This document shows positions 29,530 to 38,752 of a stretch of 64,000 nucleotides of DNA, piece by piece. A program made the translations under genes and the position numbers. The DNA lies in assembly GCF_003696235.1 (NCBI RefSeq), contig NZ_RFFJ01000005.1, positions 1 through 64,000 of the forward strand, written 5' to 3'. This DNA comes from Streptomyces triticirhizae. Lineage in GTDB: Bacteria; Actinomycetota; Actinomycetes; Streptomycetales; Streptomycetaceae. Positions within the stretch are counted from its first letter, which is position 1. Every line of letters begins with the position of its first letter. The notes below the pieces were generated by a model. It saw only the letters and a program-made list of their open reading frames with translations. It was not told where the DNA came from and did no database searches.

Positions 29530-29549
29530 GCCCCGGCGTCGGCCGGGGC
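29530..29549. terminator. Hairpin between convergent coaA and glmM
   Basis: GCCCCGGC, a four-base loop and GCCGGGGC form a perfect 8-bp stem centred in the 63-base gap between the two convergent genes. It probably serves as a bidirectional terminator despite lacking a U-tract. Confidence 0.6.
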
Positions 29550-29575
29550 ACGCGTCCCGGATTCTCCGAACGGCC

Positions 29576-30943
29576 TCAGCCCAGCGCGGACTTGACCACG
29601 TCGGCCAGTCCGCTGGCCACGGCCCGCGCCTGCGCCGCGTCCGCCGCCTCCACCATCACCCGCACCAGCGGCTCCGTCCCCGAGGGCCGCAGCAGCACCC
29701 GGCCGGTCTCGCCGAGCTGCCGCTCGGCCTCGGCCACCGCCTCGGCCAGCTCCCTGCTGTCGGCGACCCGGGCCCGGTCCACGTCCCGCACGTTGATCAA
29801 CACCTGCGGCAGCCGCACCATCACCCCCGCCAGCTCCGCCAGCGGGCGGCGGGTCGCCGCCACCCGGGCGGCCAGCAGCAGCCCGGTGAGGGTGCCGTCC
29901 CCGGTGGTCGCGTGGTCGAGAACGATCACATGGCCGGACTGCTCGCCGCCCAACGAGAAGCCGCCGTTCCACATCTCCTCCAGCACATAGCGGTCGCCGA
30001 CGGCGGTCTGCCGCACCCGCAGGCCCTCGCGCTCCATGGCGAGCGTGAAGCCCAGGTTGGACATCACGGTGGAGACCACCGTGTCCTCACGGAGCGTGCC
30101 GGCCTCCTTCATCGCGACGCCCAGCACGGCCAGGATCTGGTCGCCGTCCACCTCGGCGCCGGTCCGGTCGGCGGCCAGGCAGCGGTCCGCGTCGCCGTCC
30201 ACCGCGATGCCCAGGTCGGCCTCGTGGGCGAGCACCGCGTCGCGCAGCGCGTCCAGGTGGGTCGAGCCGCAGCCGTCGTTGATGTTGAGCCCGTCCGGGT
30301 CGTCGCCGATGCTGATCACATCGGCGCCGGCCCGGGCGAACGCCTCGGGCGCGACCCGCGAGGCCGCGCCGTGCGCGGTGTCCACGACGATCCGCAGGCC
30401 GTCGATCCGGTTGGGCAACACCCCGACCAGGTGCGCCACATAGGCGTCGAAGCCCTCGGTGTGCTCGGTGACCCGGCCGACGCCGGCGCCCACCGGGCGG
30501 TCCCAGGGCTCGCCGGCGGCGTGCTCGCGGTAGACCGCCTCGATCCGGTCCTCCAGCTCGTCGGCCAGCTTGTGGCCGCCGCGCGCGAAGAACTTGATCC
30601 CGTTGTCCGGCATCGGGTTGTGGCTGGCGGAGAGCATCACGCCGAAGCTGGCGCCCAGCGAGCCCGTCAGATACGCCACCGCCGGGGTCGGCAGCACGCC
30701 CACCCGCAGCACGTCCACGCCCGCGCTGGCCAGCCCGGCGACCACGGCCGCCTCAAGGAACTCGCCCGAGGCCCTCGGGTCGCGGCCCACCACGGCGGTG
30801 GGCCGGCGACCGCACGTACTGTCCCGACTCTCCGTCCCGGCCAGCACCCGCGCCGCCGCGACGGACAGGCCGAGCGCCAGCTCCGCCGTGAGATCCGCAT
30901 TGGCGACACCGCGTACCCCGTCCGTACCGAAGAGTCGTCCCAC
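29576..30943 (-). CDS. glmM: Phosphoglucosamine mutase
   Basis: GlmM converts glucosamine 6-phosphate to glucosamine 1-phosphate for UDP-GlcNAc and peptidoglycan synthesis. The 455-residue product starts [15 protein letters not shown] and has the phosphoserine loop [15 protein letters not shown], the metal site DGDADRC, the sugar-binding GGEQSGH and the phosphate-binding [13 protein letters not shown] chose the GTG at 30943 with an ideal GGAGGA site; the frame upstream contains the rpsI terminator and is not coding. It lies downstream of rplM-rpsI, as in other streptomycetes. Confidence 0.97.
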   Translation of the reverse strand: MGRLFGTDGVRGVANADLTAELALGLSVAAARVLAGTESRDSTCGRRPTAVVGRDPRASGEFLEAAVVAGLASAGVDVLRVGVLPTPAVAYLTGSLGASFGVMLSASHNPMPDNGIKFFARGGHKLADELEDRIEAVYREHAAGEPWDRPVGAGVGRVTEHTEGFDAYVAHLVGVLPNRIDGLRIVVDTAHGAASRVAPEAFARAGADVISIGDDPDGLNINDGCGSTHLDALRDAVLAHEADLGIAVDGDADRCLAADRTGAEVDGDQILAVLGVAMKEAGTLREDTVVSTVMSNLGFTLAMEREGLRVRQTAVGDRYVLEEMWNGGFSLGGEQSGHVIVLDHATTGDGTLTGLLLAARVAATRRPLAELAGVMVRLPQVLINVRDVDRARVADSRELAEAVAEAERQLGETGRVLLRPSGTEPLVRVMVEAADAAQARAVASGLADVVKSALG

Positions 30944-31013
30944 TGTCTTTCCTCCGAGTTCACCCACGCGGCCCGTGACCGATATTCCCTGTCGATTCCC
31001 CGTTGACCCTATA

Positions 31014-31054
31014 AAAGGGGACGCCCCGGCAGCACGGAAGTGCTGCCGGGGCGT
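31014..31054 (-). terminator. Rho-independent terminator of rplM-rpsI
   Basis: A perfect 15-bp stem (31021-31035 with 31040-31054) closes a four-base loop and, on the minus strand, is followed by CCCCTTTTAT. It starts about 20 bases after the rpsI stop and separates it from glmM. Confidence 0.92.
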
Positions 31055-31074
31055 GAGCAAAATCCTGCCGGCGA

Positions 31075-31587
31075 TTACCGCTTGCTGTACTGCGTGCCCT
31101 TACGAGCCTTCTTCAGACCGGCCTTCTTCCGCTCCACCGCGCGGGCGTCACGGGTCAGGAAGCCGGCCTTCTTCAGCGGGCCGCGGTTGTTCTCCACGTC
31201 CGCCTCGTTCAGCGCGCGGGCCACGCCGAGGCGCAGCGCGCCGGCCTGGCCGGAGATGCCGCCGCCGGCGATGCGCGCGACAACGTCATAGCGCTCGTCC
31301 AGCTCCAGCACCTTGAACGGCTCGTTCACGGACTGCTGGTGCACCTTGTTGGGGAAGTACCCCTCCAGGGTGCGGCCGTTGATCCGCCACTTGCCGGTGC
31401 CCGGAACGATCCGGACCCGGGCGATGGCGTTCTTCCGACGGCCGGTCCCGGCGCCGGGGAGCGGGTCACCGAAGCGCGCGTTCAGCTGCTCGCCGGAGGC
31501 GGCGAAGTCCTCGCTGGCGCTCTCGGTGGTGTACTCCTCGACCTCGGGGACCTCGGCGTCCAGGTTCTCGGGGGTGGTCTCGGCCAC
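31075..31587 (-). CDS. rpsI: 30S ribosomal protein S9
   Basis: S9 lies at the head of the 30S subunit, and its C-terminal tail reaches the P-site tRNA. The 170-residue product has a 40-residue acidic N-terminal extension typical of actinobacteria. The S9 core follows ([36 protein letters not shown]) and ends in the invariant tail [12 protein letters not shown]. It follows rplM by 42 bases in a two-gene operon ended by a strong terminator. Confidence 0.98.
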   Translation of the reverse strand: MAETTPENLDAEVPEVEEYTTESASEDFAASGEQLNARFGDPLPGAGTGRRKNAIARVRIVPGTGKWRINGRTLEGYFPNKVHQQSVNEPFKVLELDERYDVVARIAGGGISGQAGALRLGVARALNEADVENNRGPLKKAGFLTRDARAVERKKAGLKKARKGTQYSKR

Positions 31588-31629
31588 GATTCTCCTTGAG
31601 ATGTCTCTACGTCTTAGGGTGTGGCCGGA

Positions 31630-32073
31630 CTACTGCGCGACCTGGGTGATCTCGAACGGCACGGGCCGCTGGGCCGCGTGCGGGTGGTCGGGGCCGGCAT
31701 AGACCTTCAGCTTGGAGAGCATCTGGCGGCCGAGGGTGTTCTTCGGGAGCATCCCGCGCACGGCCTTCTCGACGGCGCGCTCGGGGTTCTTCTCCAGAAG
31801 GTCTCCATAGCGCACCGAGCGGAGACCGCCCGGGTAGCCGGAGTGCCGGTAGGCGAGCTTCTGGGTCCGCTTGTTGCCGGACAGGTGCACCTTGTCGGCG
31901 TTGACGATGATGACGAAGTCACCGGTGTCAACGTGCGGTGCGTACACGGGCTTGTGCTTGCCCCGCAGAAGGGTGGCGGCCTGGGAGGCCAGGCGGCCCA
32001 GCACGACATCGGCGGCGTCGATGACGTGCCACTGACGCTGGACGTCGCCGGGCTTGGGGCTGTACGTACGCAC
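31630..32073 (-). CDS. rplM: 50S ribosomal protein L13
   Basis: L13 is an early-assembling 50S protein. The 147-residue product matches the usual length. It starts [20 protein letters not shown] and contains [32 protein letters not shown] and [14 protein letters not shown] chose the GTG at 32073 with GAAGG upstream; longer in-frame starts add residues unlike L13. A strong vegetative promoter lies about 180 bases upstream. Confidence 0.97.
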   Translation of the reverse strand: MRTYSPKPGDVQRQWHVIDAADVVLGRLASQAATLLRGKHKPVYAPHVDTGDFVIIVNADKVHLSGNKRTQKLAYRHSGYPGGLRSVRYGDLLEKNPERAVEKAVRGMLPKNTLGRQMLSKLKVYAGPDHPHAAQRPVPFEITQVAQ

Positions 32074-32249
32074 GGGTCGTAGCCTTCGCTTTTCAGTGAG
32101 TGGTTCCTGACAAGGCCACCCGGCGATCAGCAGAACCGTCGGCATCCGGTGACGCAAACCGGGGTGCCGTCCGCTGGCGACCGTCCTGGTGGACCGGCGC
32201 TGGGCCCCTCACGTGAGATCGAGCAAGCCAAACGCATTATCGACCAGGC

Positions 32250-32279
32250 AGAATACCGCGCCCCTCCCGAAGGGGTCAA
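32250..32279 (-). promoter_or_regulatory. Vegetative promoter of rplM-rpsI
   Basis: On the minus strand TTGACC (32279-32274) and TATTCT (32255-32250) are separated by 18 bases, close to the HrdB consensus. The start would be near 32243, leaving a leader of about 170 bases before rplM. Confidence 0.75.
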
Positions 32280-32312
32280 AACGAGCCCGCCCCCCCGCCG
32301 GGACCTGCGCCC

Positions 32313-32589
32313 CTACCGGGACCTGCGCACCCGCCGCTCGTCCCAGACCGCCTCGGGCGTCTCCCGCACCAGCCCGTCCTCGCCGAAGACCAGGAACCGG
32401 TCGAAGGAACGGGCGAACCAGCGGTCGTGCGTCACCGCGCGCAGCCCGGTCCTGCCGCCGCGCAGCCGCATCCTGATGTCCCGCCGACGCGGCGGCTCCT
32501 GCGGCGGGCCGGCCTCCTCGAACTTCCGCCAACAGCGGCCGCCCGTCCGGGAGGTGGTACTCGAGGTGCGCCGCCTCGATGTGCCGCAT
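32313..32589 (-). pseudogene. Relic of an ABC-F ATPase gene
   Basis: The minus-strand ATG at 32589 starts MRHIEAAHLEYHLPDGRPLL, the N-terminus of an ABC-F (antibiotic-resistance/ribosome-protection type) ATPase. After about 25 codons the frame changes and, beyond an internal deletion, the C-terminal end appears: LRAVTHDRWFARSFDRFLVF, then GEDGLVRETPEAVWDERRV and a stop at 32313. Both nucleotide-binding domains are gone. About 280 bases remain of a gene normally near 1.6 kb. It lies between rplM and a plus-strand membrane protein gene. Confidence 0.72.
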
Positions 32590-32700
32590 CCGCCGCAGTG
32601 TGCCGAGCGGACCGACCGTTGCCAATCCGTTTTCGCACGGGGACCGGAACGGCACGAACCGGCGCACTGACCGGGGCCGCGCCGCATTAAACTGCCGCCC

Positions 32701-33570
32701 ATGAGCCAAGGGCAGGGGGGACCCCAGTGGGTTCCCGGGGGAGACGCGCGTCCGGACTGGAACCGGCTGGCGGCCGACGCCGACAAGCAACGGGCCAGGA
32801 AGCGCTGGACGATCATCGGCTCCTGTGTGGGCGCCGCCGTCGTCATCGGCGTGGTCGTCGCGCTCGCCATCGTCAGCCAGGGTGACGACGAGGGCGGACC
32901 GACCGCCAGCACCGCCACCACCCTGCCCGAGAGCACCGCCGAGTCCGACGACGCCGAGCCGACGTTCGGCGAGACGACGCTGCCCCCCGTGCCCTCGGCC
33001 CGCGAGTTCATCAGCGACGCCGAGAAGGACGTCGCGCCCTTCGACGTGAACGGCTTCTACGGCGAGGACCCGATGGAGGTCGACGACCGCTCCTACGCCC
33101 TGGCCGCGAGCGACGGCAGCGAGGACTGCGCCTCCCTCACCACCGGTGGCCTGGCCTCGCTCCTGGAGGAACAGGGCTGCGCCGGCCTGCTCCGCGCGAC
33201 CTATGTCGGCGGCGGGGTGGCCGTCACCGTGGGCGTGGCCCAGCTGCCATCCGAGGAGGCCGCGGCGGCGGTCCACGGCGCGGACGAGCTGAGCGGGACG
33301 CTCCAGGCCCTGCCCGGCGGCGACGCCGGCGCCCTCTGCGAGCGCGGCGGCTGCCGGACCACCCGTAACCAGGTGGGCCGCTACGTCTACCTGACCATCG
33401 CGGGCAACGCGGACGGCAGCCCCGACAGCGGCGACGGCACCGCCGCGCAGCAGGCCGCGCGGGACGGCAACGACCACGCGTTCTCGCAGATCATCCGGCG
33501 CGGAGAGACGCAGGCGTCCGCCTCGGCCAGCGCGATCGTCGAAGAACGCCGCCGCAGCCAGGAAGGTTAG
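32701..33570 (+). CDS. Hypothetical single-pass membrane protein
   Basis: The 289-residue product has a Gly/Pro-rich cytoplasmic N-terminus (MSQGQGGPQWVPGGDARPDW), one membrane helix (IIGSCVGAAVVIGVVVALAIV, about 38-58), a Thr/Ser/Glu-rich linker and an extracytoplasmic domain of about 190 residues. That domain holds four cysteines (EDCASL, EQGCAGL, LCERGGC) that could form two disulfides. I do not recognise the family. It follows the ABC-F relic, on the opposite strand, by 111 bases. Confidence 0.82.
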   Translation: MSQGQGGPQWVPGGDARPDWNRLAADADKQRARKRWTIIGSCVGAAVVIGVVVALAIVSQGDDEGGPTASTATTLPESTAESDDAEPTFGETTLPPVPSAREFISDAEKDVAPFDVNGFYGEDPMEVDDRSYALAASDGSEDCASLTTGGLASLLEEQGCAGLLRATYVGGGVAVTVGVAQLPSEEAAAAVHGADELSGTLQALPGGDAGALCERGGCRTTRNQVGRYVYLTIAGNADGSPDSGDGTAAQQAARDGNDHAFSQIIRRGETQASASASAIVEERRRSQEG

Positions 33571-33599
33571 TTTCTTCCGGGGAGCGCCCACCGGGGTGA

Positions 33600-33721
33600 G
33601 GGGCGCGGGGAACTGCGCGAGCAACCCACCAAGCAGCCGCAGACGACCACCCAACAAGCCCCAGCAGACGCACCGTCGAGCGCGGCCCGCCAACAATCAC
33701 CCGCGCGGTTCCCCGCGCCCC
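33600..33721. repeat. Long inverted repeat of a dispersed Streptomyces type
   Basis: The left arm GGGGCGCGGGGAACTGCGCG (33600-33619) and right arm CGCGCGGTTCCCCGCGCCCC (33702-33721) pair over 20 bases with one mismatch around an 82-base loop. Sequences with the GCGGGGAACTGCGCGA core are widespread between genes in streptomycetes. Here the element fills the gap between convergent genes and may also act as a terminator. Confidence 0.72.
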
Positions 33722-33765
33722 CAGATCCGTGGGCGCCCCCGCAGTCGCCACAGTTCCCACACCCG

Positions 33766-34611
33766 TCAGCCACGGTGCGCGCTCCCGAGAGTCCGCAACG
33801 TGCGGGACTCCCGGTTCCGCTCCGCCAGCAACTCGTCGGGCGGGTACGCCACTTCCTCCAGCGTCAGCCCGTGCGGCCGCACCACATGCACCGCCGAGTC
33901 CCGCACCCCGCCCGCCAGCACCCGCGCCGGCCAGTCGGGCGGCCGGTGCCCGTCACCGACGAAGAGCAACGCCCCCACCAGCGCCCGCACCATGTTGTGG
34001 CAGAACGCGTCCGCCCGCACCGTTCCCTCGACCACCCCGTCCGGCTCCCGCCGCCACCGCAGCGTCAACAGCCGACGGATCGTCGTGGCGCCCTCCCGCC
34101 GCCGGCAGTACGCCGCGAAGTCGTGCTCGCCCAGCAGCAGTTCGGACGCCTCGTTCATCGCGTCCACGTCCAACGGCCAGTTGTGCCACAGCACATGCCC
34201 GCGCCGCAGCGGATCGACCCCGCCCGGGTGGTCGCTGACCCGGTACGCGTAGCGCCGCCACAACGCCGAGAACCGCGCGTCGAAGTGCGGCGGCGCCTCG
34301 GACACCCGCCACACCCGCACGTCCTGCGGCAGCCGCCCCGCCAGCCGCCGCAGCAGCGCGTCCCGCTGTTCCGCCCACACCCCGGCCGGCAGGTCCACAT
34401 GCGCCACCTGCCCCCGCGCGTGCACCCCCGCGTCGGTCCGCCCCGCCACGGTCAGCTCCCAGGGCCGCTCGGCCCGCGTCACCACCCGCAGCGCGTCCTC
34501 CAACTCCCCCTGCACGGTGCGCTTGCCGCGCTGCCGCGCCCAGCCGGAGAACTCCCGCCCGTCATACGCCAGATCGAGCCGCACCCGCACCGGCCCGGGC
34601 TCCTCGCCCAC
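33766..34611 (-). CDS. truA: tRNA pseudouridine(38-40) synthase
   Basis: TruA isomerises uridines 38-40 in the anticodon arm of many tRNAs. The 281-residue product shows the N-terminal [17 protein letters not shown], the catalytic Asp in [27 protein letters not shown] and the C-terminal [14 protein letters not shown]. It is 77 bases downstream of rplQ, separated by a GC-rich hairpin, the usual place for truA after the alpha operon. Confidence 0.97.
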   Translation of the reverse strand: MGEEPGPVRVRLDLAYDGREFSGWARQRGKRTVQGELEDALRVVTRAERPWELTVAGRTDAGVHARGQVAHVDLPAGVWAEQRDALLRRLAGRLPQDVRVWRVSEAPPHFDARFSALWRRYAYRVSDHPGGVDPLRRGHVLWHNWPLDVDAMNEASELLLGEHDFAAYCRRREGATTIRRLLTLRWRREPDGVVEGTVRADAFCHNMVRALVGALLFVGDGHRPPDWPARVLAGGVRDSAVHVVRPHGLTLEEVAYPPDELLAERNRESRTLRTLGSAHRG

Positions 34612-34629
34612 AGCGCCTCCTCATCACGG

Positions 34630-34659
34630 CGGGCCCGCACCCTGGCAGGTGCGGGCCCG
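34630..34659 (-). terminator. Hairpin between rplQ and truA
   Basis: CGGGCCCGCACC and GGTGCGGGCCCG form a perfect 12-bp stem with a six-base loop about 30 bases after the rplQ stop. It lacks a U-tract, so it is either a Streptomyces-type terminator or an mRNA-stability element. Confidence 0.65.
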
Positions 34660-34688
34660 TCGGTGGAACCGAAAACGGAAGAAAGGAC

Positions 34689-35213
34689 TCAGTCGTCCTT
34701 CTTCTCCTCGGCCTTCTCCTCGGCCTGCTCGTCCTTGGCCTCGGTGGCCTCGGTGGCCTCCGTCGCCTCGGCCGGCCGCTCGGCGGCGGTCTCCCGCTCC
34801 TTGGCCGCGCGCCGGGTGGCACCCTCGGCCTCGCCCACCGCCTTCTGCTGCACGGTCAGCGCCTCGACCAGCTCGATCACGGCCATCGGCGCGTTGTCGC
34901 CACGGCGCGGGCCGATCTTGGTGATCCGGGTGTAGCCGCCGGGGCGGTTCTCGTACCGGGGGCCGATCTCCGTGAACAGCGTGTGCACCACGCTCTTGTC
35001 GCGGATGGTCTGCATCACCTGGCGACGGTTGTGCAGGTCGCCCTTCTTCGCCTTGGTGATCAGCCGCTCGGCAACGGGCCGCAGCCGCCGGGCCTTGGCC
35101 ACGGTGGTGGTGATGCGGCCGTGCTCGAAGAGCGAGGTGGCGAGGTTCGCCAGCATGAGGCGCTCGTGGGCGGGGCTGCCGCCCAGCCTGCGGCCCTTGG
35201 TGGGCGTAGGCAT
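34689..35213 (-). CDS. rplQ: 50S ribosomal protein L17
   Basis: The 174-residue L17 starts [20 protein letters not shown] and contains [19 protein letters not shown] and [23 protein letters not shown]. The C-terminal extension of about 55 residues is rich in Ala/Glu/Lys and includes the short repeat [11 protein letters not shown]. This acidic tail is longer than in Gram-negative L17 and common in actinobacteria. It follows rpoA by 119 bases that contain a hairpin. Confidence 0.97.
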   Translation of the reverse strand: MPTPTKGRRLGGSPAHERLMLANLATSLFEHGRITTTVAKARRLRPVAERLITKAKKGDLHNRRQVMQTIRDKSVVHTLFTEIGPRYENRPGGYTRITKIGPRRGDNAPMAVIELVEALTVQQKAVGEAEGATRRAAKERETAAERPAEATEATEATEAKDEQAEEKAEEKKDD

Positions 35214-35300
35214 GACTCTCTCCTGTCATCTCTGCACCGGCCGTGTCAGGTACCGGTGTCAGGTCGCCCGGGGCGGACGCCCCGGAAGTGCGGTGGCGGG

Positions 35301-35326
35301 GCCGGGGCGAACGAGGCCGCCCCGGC
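35301..35326 (-). terminator. Hairpin between rpoA and rplQ (attenuator-like)
   Basis: GCCGGGGC and GCCCCGGC form an 8-bp stem around a ten-base loop just after rpoA. Because rplQ belongs to the same operon, partial attenuation or transcript stabilisation is more likely than full termination. Confidence 0.45.
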
Positions 35327-35332
35327 GTCCGC

Positions 35333-36355
35333 TCAGTACTGCTCGGTCTCGGCGAAGCCGGTGTCGCCCTCGTCCTCCGCGCCGAACGCGTCGGCGGCGG
35401 TGGTCGGGTCGAATCCGGGCGGGCTGTCCTTGAGGGCCAGGCCCATGCCGGCCAGCTTGGCCTTGACCTCGTCGATCGACTTGGCGCCGAAGTTCCTGAT
35501 GTCCAGCAGGTCGGCCTCGGAGCGGGCGACCAGCTCGCCGACGGAGTGGATGCCCTCGCGCTTGAGGCAGTTGTAGGACCGGACGGTCAGCTCCAACTCC
35601 TCGATGGGCAGCGCCAGATCGGCGGCCAGCGCGGCGTCCGTCGGGGACGGGCCCATGTCGATGCCCTCGGCGTCCACGTTCAGCTCGCGGGCCAGGCCGA
35701 ACAGCTCGACCAGGGTCTTGCCGGCCGAGGCCATGGCGTCCCTGGGCCGCATGGCCTCCTTGGTCTCGACGTCGACGATCAGCTTGTCGAAGTCGGTGCG
35801 CTGCTCGACACGGGTCGCCTCCACCTTGTAGGTGACCTTGAGCACCGGGCTGTAGATGGAGTCCACCGGGATGCGGCCGATCTCCTGGCCGACCTGCTTG
35901 TTCTGGACGGCGGAGACATAGCCGCGACCGCGCTCGACGGTCAGCTCCATCTCCAGCTTGCCCTTGTTGTTCAGGGTGGCCAGCACCAGGTCGGGGTTGT
36001 GCACCTCGACCCCGGCCGGCGGCGCGATGTCGGCGGCGGTCACCAGCCCGGGCCCCTGCTTGCGCAGGTACATCACCACGGGCTCGTCGTGCTCCGATGA
36101 GACGACCAGCTGCTTGATGTTGAGGATCAGGTCGGTGACGTCCTCCTTGACCCCGGGCACGGTGGTGAACTCGTGCAGCACCCCGTCGATCCGGATGCTG
36201 GTGACGGCCGCACCGGGGATCGAGGAGAGCAGCGTGCGCCGCAGGGAGTTGCCGAGGGTGTAGCCGAAGCCCGGCTCCAGCGGCTCGATGACGAACCGGG
36301 AACGGAACTCGTCCACGACCTCTTCGGTCAGGGAAGGACGCTGAGCGATCAGCAT
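35333..36355 (-). CDS. rpoA: DNA-directed RNA polymerase alpha subunit
   Basis: The alpha dimer nucleates RNA polymerase assembly and its C-terminal domain contacts promoters and activators. The 340-residue product has the N-terminal [38 protein letters not shown] and KPV-type dimer regions. The C-terminal domain (about 245-310) has [21 protein letters not shown] chose the ATG at 36355, which gives the standard Streptomyces N-terminus; an in-frame ATG 24 bases upstream is not needed. Confidence 0.98.
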   Translation of the reverse strand: MLIAQRPSLTEEVVDEFRSRFVIEPLEPGFGYTLGNSLRRTLLSSIPGAAVTSIRIDGVLHEFTTVPGVKEDVTDLILNIKQLVVSSEHDEPVVMYLRKQGPGLVTAADIAPPAGVEVHNPDLVLATLNNKGKLEMELTVERGRGYVSAVQNKQVGQEIGRIPVDSIYSPVLKVTYKVEATRVEQRTDFDKLIVDVETKEAMRPRDAMASAGKTLVELFGLARELNVDAEGIDMGPSPTDAALAADLALPIEELELTVRSYNCLKREGIHSVGELVARSEADLLDIRNFGAKSIDEVKAKLAGMGLALKDSPPGFDPTTAADAFGAEDEGDTGFAETEQY

Positions 36356-36462
36356 GAGGTGAACTCCAGTCTTCGGCACCCGCTATTTGATGCCGAGCCA
36401 GACGGTGTGTGCGGTGTGGGGGGCGCCCCCGCTGCGGGGCACGCCCCCCAGGGTACGGAAGC

Positions 36463-36488
36463 CGCCGGGTGAGCTGGCTCACCCGGCG
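36463..36488 (-). terminator. Hairpin between rpsD and rpoA
   Basis: CGCCGGGTGAG, a four-base loop and CTCACCCGGCG form a perfect 11-bp stem. A second GC hairpin lies at about 36418-36450. Both fall in the rpsD-rpoA gap of one operon, so they may attenuate read-through or protect the mRNA. Confidence 0.5.
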
Positions 36489-36519
36489 ACGTCCGGTCGT
36501 GCGGGTCCTCCTGGGAGGA

Positions 36520-37146
36520 CTACTTCGAGTACAGCTCGACGATCAGCTGCTCCTGCACCTGGGTGTCGATCACCTGGCGCTCGGGCATCGCGTGGACCAG
36601 GATGCGGAGCCGCGAGGGCACCACCTCCAGCCACGCCGGAACGGTCCGCTCCCCCGCCTCGGCCTGTGCCACCTGGAACGGGGTCATGTTCCTGGAGGAC
36701 TCCCGCACCTCGACGATGTCGTTGGGCGAGACCCGAGCGGACGGGATGTCCGTCTTCCTGCCGTTGAGCAGGATGTGACCGTGCCGGACCAACTGGCGGG
36801 CGTGGTCACGGGACTTGGCGAAGCCCGCCCGGTAGACCACGTTGTCGAGACGGGTCTCCAGGATGCGGAGGAGGTTCTCGCCCGTCTTGCCCGACTGCCG
36901 GTTGGCCTCGTTGTAGTACCCCCGGAACTGCTTCTCCAGGACGCCGTAGATGCGCGCGCACTTCTGCTTCTCGCGCTTCTGCAGCAGGTACTCGCTGTCC
37001 TTGGTGCGCCCGCGTCCGTGCTCACCCGGGGGGTAAGGACGGATCTCGATCGGGCACTTCGCGCTCTCGCACTTAGCTCCCTTGAGGAAGAGCTTCTGCT
37101 TCTCCCGACGGCAACGCTTGCAGTCGGCCCCGGTGTAACGCGCCAT
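36520..37146 (-). CDS. rpsD: 30S ribosomal protein S4 (zinc-binding form)
   Basis: S4 is a primary 16S rRNA-binding protein and often a translational repressor of its operon. The 208-residue product keeps an N-terminal zinc ribbon (CKRC near residue 9, then CESAKC near 26). The S4 domain follows, with LDNVVYRAGFAKSRDHARQL and GHILLNGRKTDIPSARV. It lies between rpsK and rpoA on the minus strand. Confidence 0.98.
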   Translation of the reverse strand: MARYTGADCKRCRREKQKLFLKGAKCESAKCPIEIRPYPPGEHGRGRTKDSEYLLQKREKQKCARIYGVLEKQFRGYYNEANRQSGKTGENLLRILETRLDNVVYRAGFAKSRDHARQLVRHGHILLNGRKTDIPSARVSPNDIVEVRESSRNMTPFQVAQAEAGERTVPAWLEVVPSRLRILVHAMPERQVIDTQVQEQLIVELYSK

Positions 37147-37187
37147 AGTTCTGTTGTTCTCCTACTTCGACTGGAGATCCGGCTGGA

Positions 37188-37592
37188 TCAGACGCGGCGA
37201 CGCTTCGGCGGGCGGCAGCCGTTGTGCGGGGTGGGGGTGACGTCCTGGATCGAACCGACCTCCAGGCCGGTGGCCTGGAGCGAGCGAATCGCGGTCTCCC
37301 GGCCGGAGCCGGGGCCCTTCACGAAGACGTCCACCTTGCGCATCCCGTGCTCCTGCGCGCGGCGGGCGGCGTTCTCGGCGGCCATCTGCGCCGCGAACGG
37401 CGTGGACTTACGCGAGCCCTTGAAGCCGACGTGCCCGGCCGAGGCCCAGGAGATCACGTTGCCGGTGGGGTCGGTGATCGAGACGATCGTGTTGTTGAAC
37501 GTGCTCTTGATGTGAGCGTGCCCGTGGGCGACGTTCTTCTTTTCCTTCCGGCGCACCTTCTTGGCGCCGGCCGTACGGCCCTTTGGAGGCAT
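37188..37592 (-). CDS. rpsK: 30S ribosomal protein S11
   Basis: S11 forms the platform of the 30S subunit near the mRNA exit. The 134-residue product has a basic start [59 protein letters not shown] and the invariant end [16 protein letters not shown]. It lies 70 bases downstream of rpsM and 41 bases upstream of rpsD. Confidence 0.98.
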   Translation of the reverse strand: MPPKGRTAGAKKVRRKEKKNVAHGHAHIKSTFNNTIVSITDPTGNVISWASAGHVGFKGSRKSTPFAAQMAAENAARRAQEHGMRKVDVFVKGPGSGRETAIRSLQATGLEVGSIQDVTPTPHNGCRPPKRRRV

Positions 37593-37662
37593 AGAGGTGT
37601 CTCACTCCCGTGGAGGTGGTCGGTCCTGCCAGTGACGGACCGGTGGTCTGCGTCCTGGCGGA

Positions 37663-38043
37663 CTACTTCTTGCCCGGCTTCTTCTTGCCGGCGATCGCGC
37701 GACGCGGTCCCTTGCGGGTGCGGGCGTTGGTCCTGGTCCGCTGGCCGTGCACGGGGAGGCCACGGCGGTGGCGCAGTCCCTCGTAGCACTGGATCTCGAC
37801 CTTGCGGCGGATGTCGGCCTGGATCTCCCGGCGGAGGTCACCCTCGGTCTTGATGTTGTTGTCCACGTACTCGCGGATCTTGACGAGGTCCTCCTCGGCA
37901 AGGTCACGCACGCGGGTGTCCGGGTTCACCCCGGTGTTGGCCAGGGTCTCCTTGGCAAGGGTGCGCCCGATGCCGAAGACGTAGGTGAGGGCGACCTCGA
38001 CGCGCTTCTCACGCGGGAGGTCAACGCCTGCGAGGCGTGCCAT
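37663..38043 (-). CDS. rpsM: 30S ribosomal protein S13
   Basis: S13 sits at the 30S head, contacting the P-site tRNA and bridging to the 50S subunit. The 126-residue product starts [20 protein letters not shown]. It has [36 protein letters not shown]-type core motifs and a Lys-rich end. It is separated from rpmJ by 193 bases, unusually long inside this block; a 7-bp direct repeat (TGTAACG twice, 38183-38196) lies there. Confidence 0.98.
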   Translation of the reverse strand: MARLAGVDLPREKRVEVALTYVFGIGRTLAKETLANTGVNPDTRVRDLAEEDLVKIREYVDNNIKTEGDLRREIQADIRRKVEIQCYEGLRHRRGLPVHGQRTRTNARTRKGPRRAIAGKKKPGKK

Positions 38044-38236
38044 GTATGTGGCTCCTGTTGGATAGCTCGGAGGTCTTCCGCAGCACCGTTCCCGTAAGAC
38101 TCGAAGGGCTTACGAGCCGGGTCCCCGGCCTCCGACCGGGGGTGTCGTCCCCGCGCTGAGCGAGGGGTCGGGTGTCTGCGTCTGTAACGTGTAACGTCGC
38201 TCGCGTCGCGGCGAAGCTGCGGGGTCGTGCGGTGCG

Positions 38237-38350
38237 TCAGCCCTGGCGCTGCTTGTGGCGCAGGTTCTCGCAGATGACCATGACGCGCCCGTGGCGGCGG
38301 ATCACCTTGCACTTGTCGCAGATCTTCTTGACGCTCGGCCTGACCTTCAT
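38237..38350 (-). CDS. rpmJ: 50S ribosomal protein L36 (zinc form)
   Basis: The minus-strand ATG at 38350 starts [20 protein letters not shown] and ends [10 protein letters not shown], 37 residues, the exact size of L36. The zinc ligands CDKC, a later Cys (VICEN) and His are present. It lies 45 bases downstream of infA. Confidence 0.97.
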   Translation of the reverse strand: MKVRPSVKKICDKCKVIRRHGRVMVICENLRHKQRQG

Positions 38351-38395
38351 GGACTGAGGCTCTCCGGGTCTCGATCTGTCTTCTTCTGTGAGGTT

Positions 38396-38617
38396 CTACT
38401 TGTAGCGGTAGACGATCCGCCCGCGTGTCAGGTCGTAGGGAGACAGCTCCACCACGACCCGGTCGTCGGGAAGAATACGGATGTAGTGCATCCGCATCTT
38501 GCCGCTGATGTGCGCGAGGACCTGGTGCCCGTTCTGAAGCTCCACCTTGAACATCGCGTTCGGGAGAGATTCGACGACGGTGCCCTCGATCTCGATGGCC
38601 CCTTGTTTTTTGGCCAT
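38396..38617 (-). CDS. infA: Translation initiation factor IF-1
   Basis: IF-1 blocks the A site during initiation. The 73-residue OB-fold product starts [20 protein letters not shown], contains [20 protein letters not shown] and [20 protein letters not shown], and ends RGRIVYRYK. This is the full family length. A 135-base gap separates it from map and may hold its own promoter, but I could assign only a possible -10 (TAGACT). Confidence 0.98.
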   Translation of the reverse strand: MAKKQGAIEIEGTVVESLPNAMFKVELQNGHQVLAHISGKMRMHYIRILPDDRVVVELSPYDLTRGRIVYRYK

Positions 38618-38752
38618 GCTTGAGCGCTTCACCTTCCGGGATCGGCTACCTGGATGGCCCTGGGCAGACGGGTGCACCAGGACCGACGAATCAGTCTACG
38701 ACACCCCACCCGAAAAGACGAATCAATGATCCATTCCCCAGGGAAGAGATCA

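Noticed and set aside
38618-38752. Possible infA promoter with TAGACT as -10
   Set aside because: The only TTGA-like -35 (TTGATT) is 22 bases away, too far, so it was not listed as a feature.
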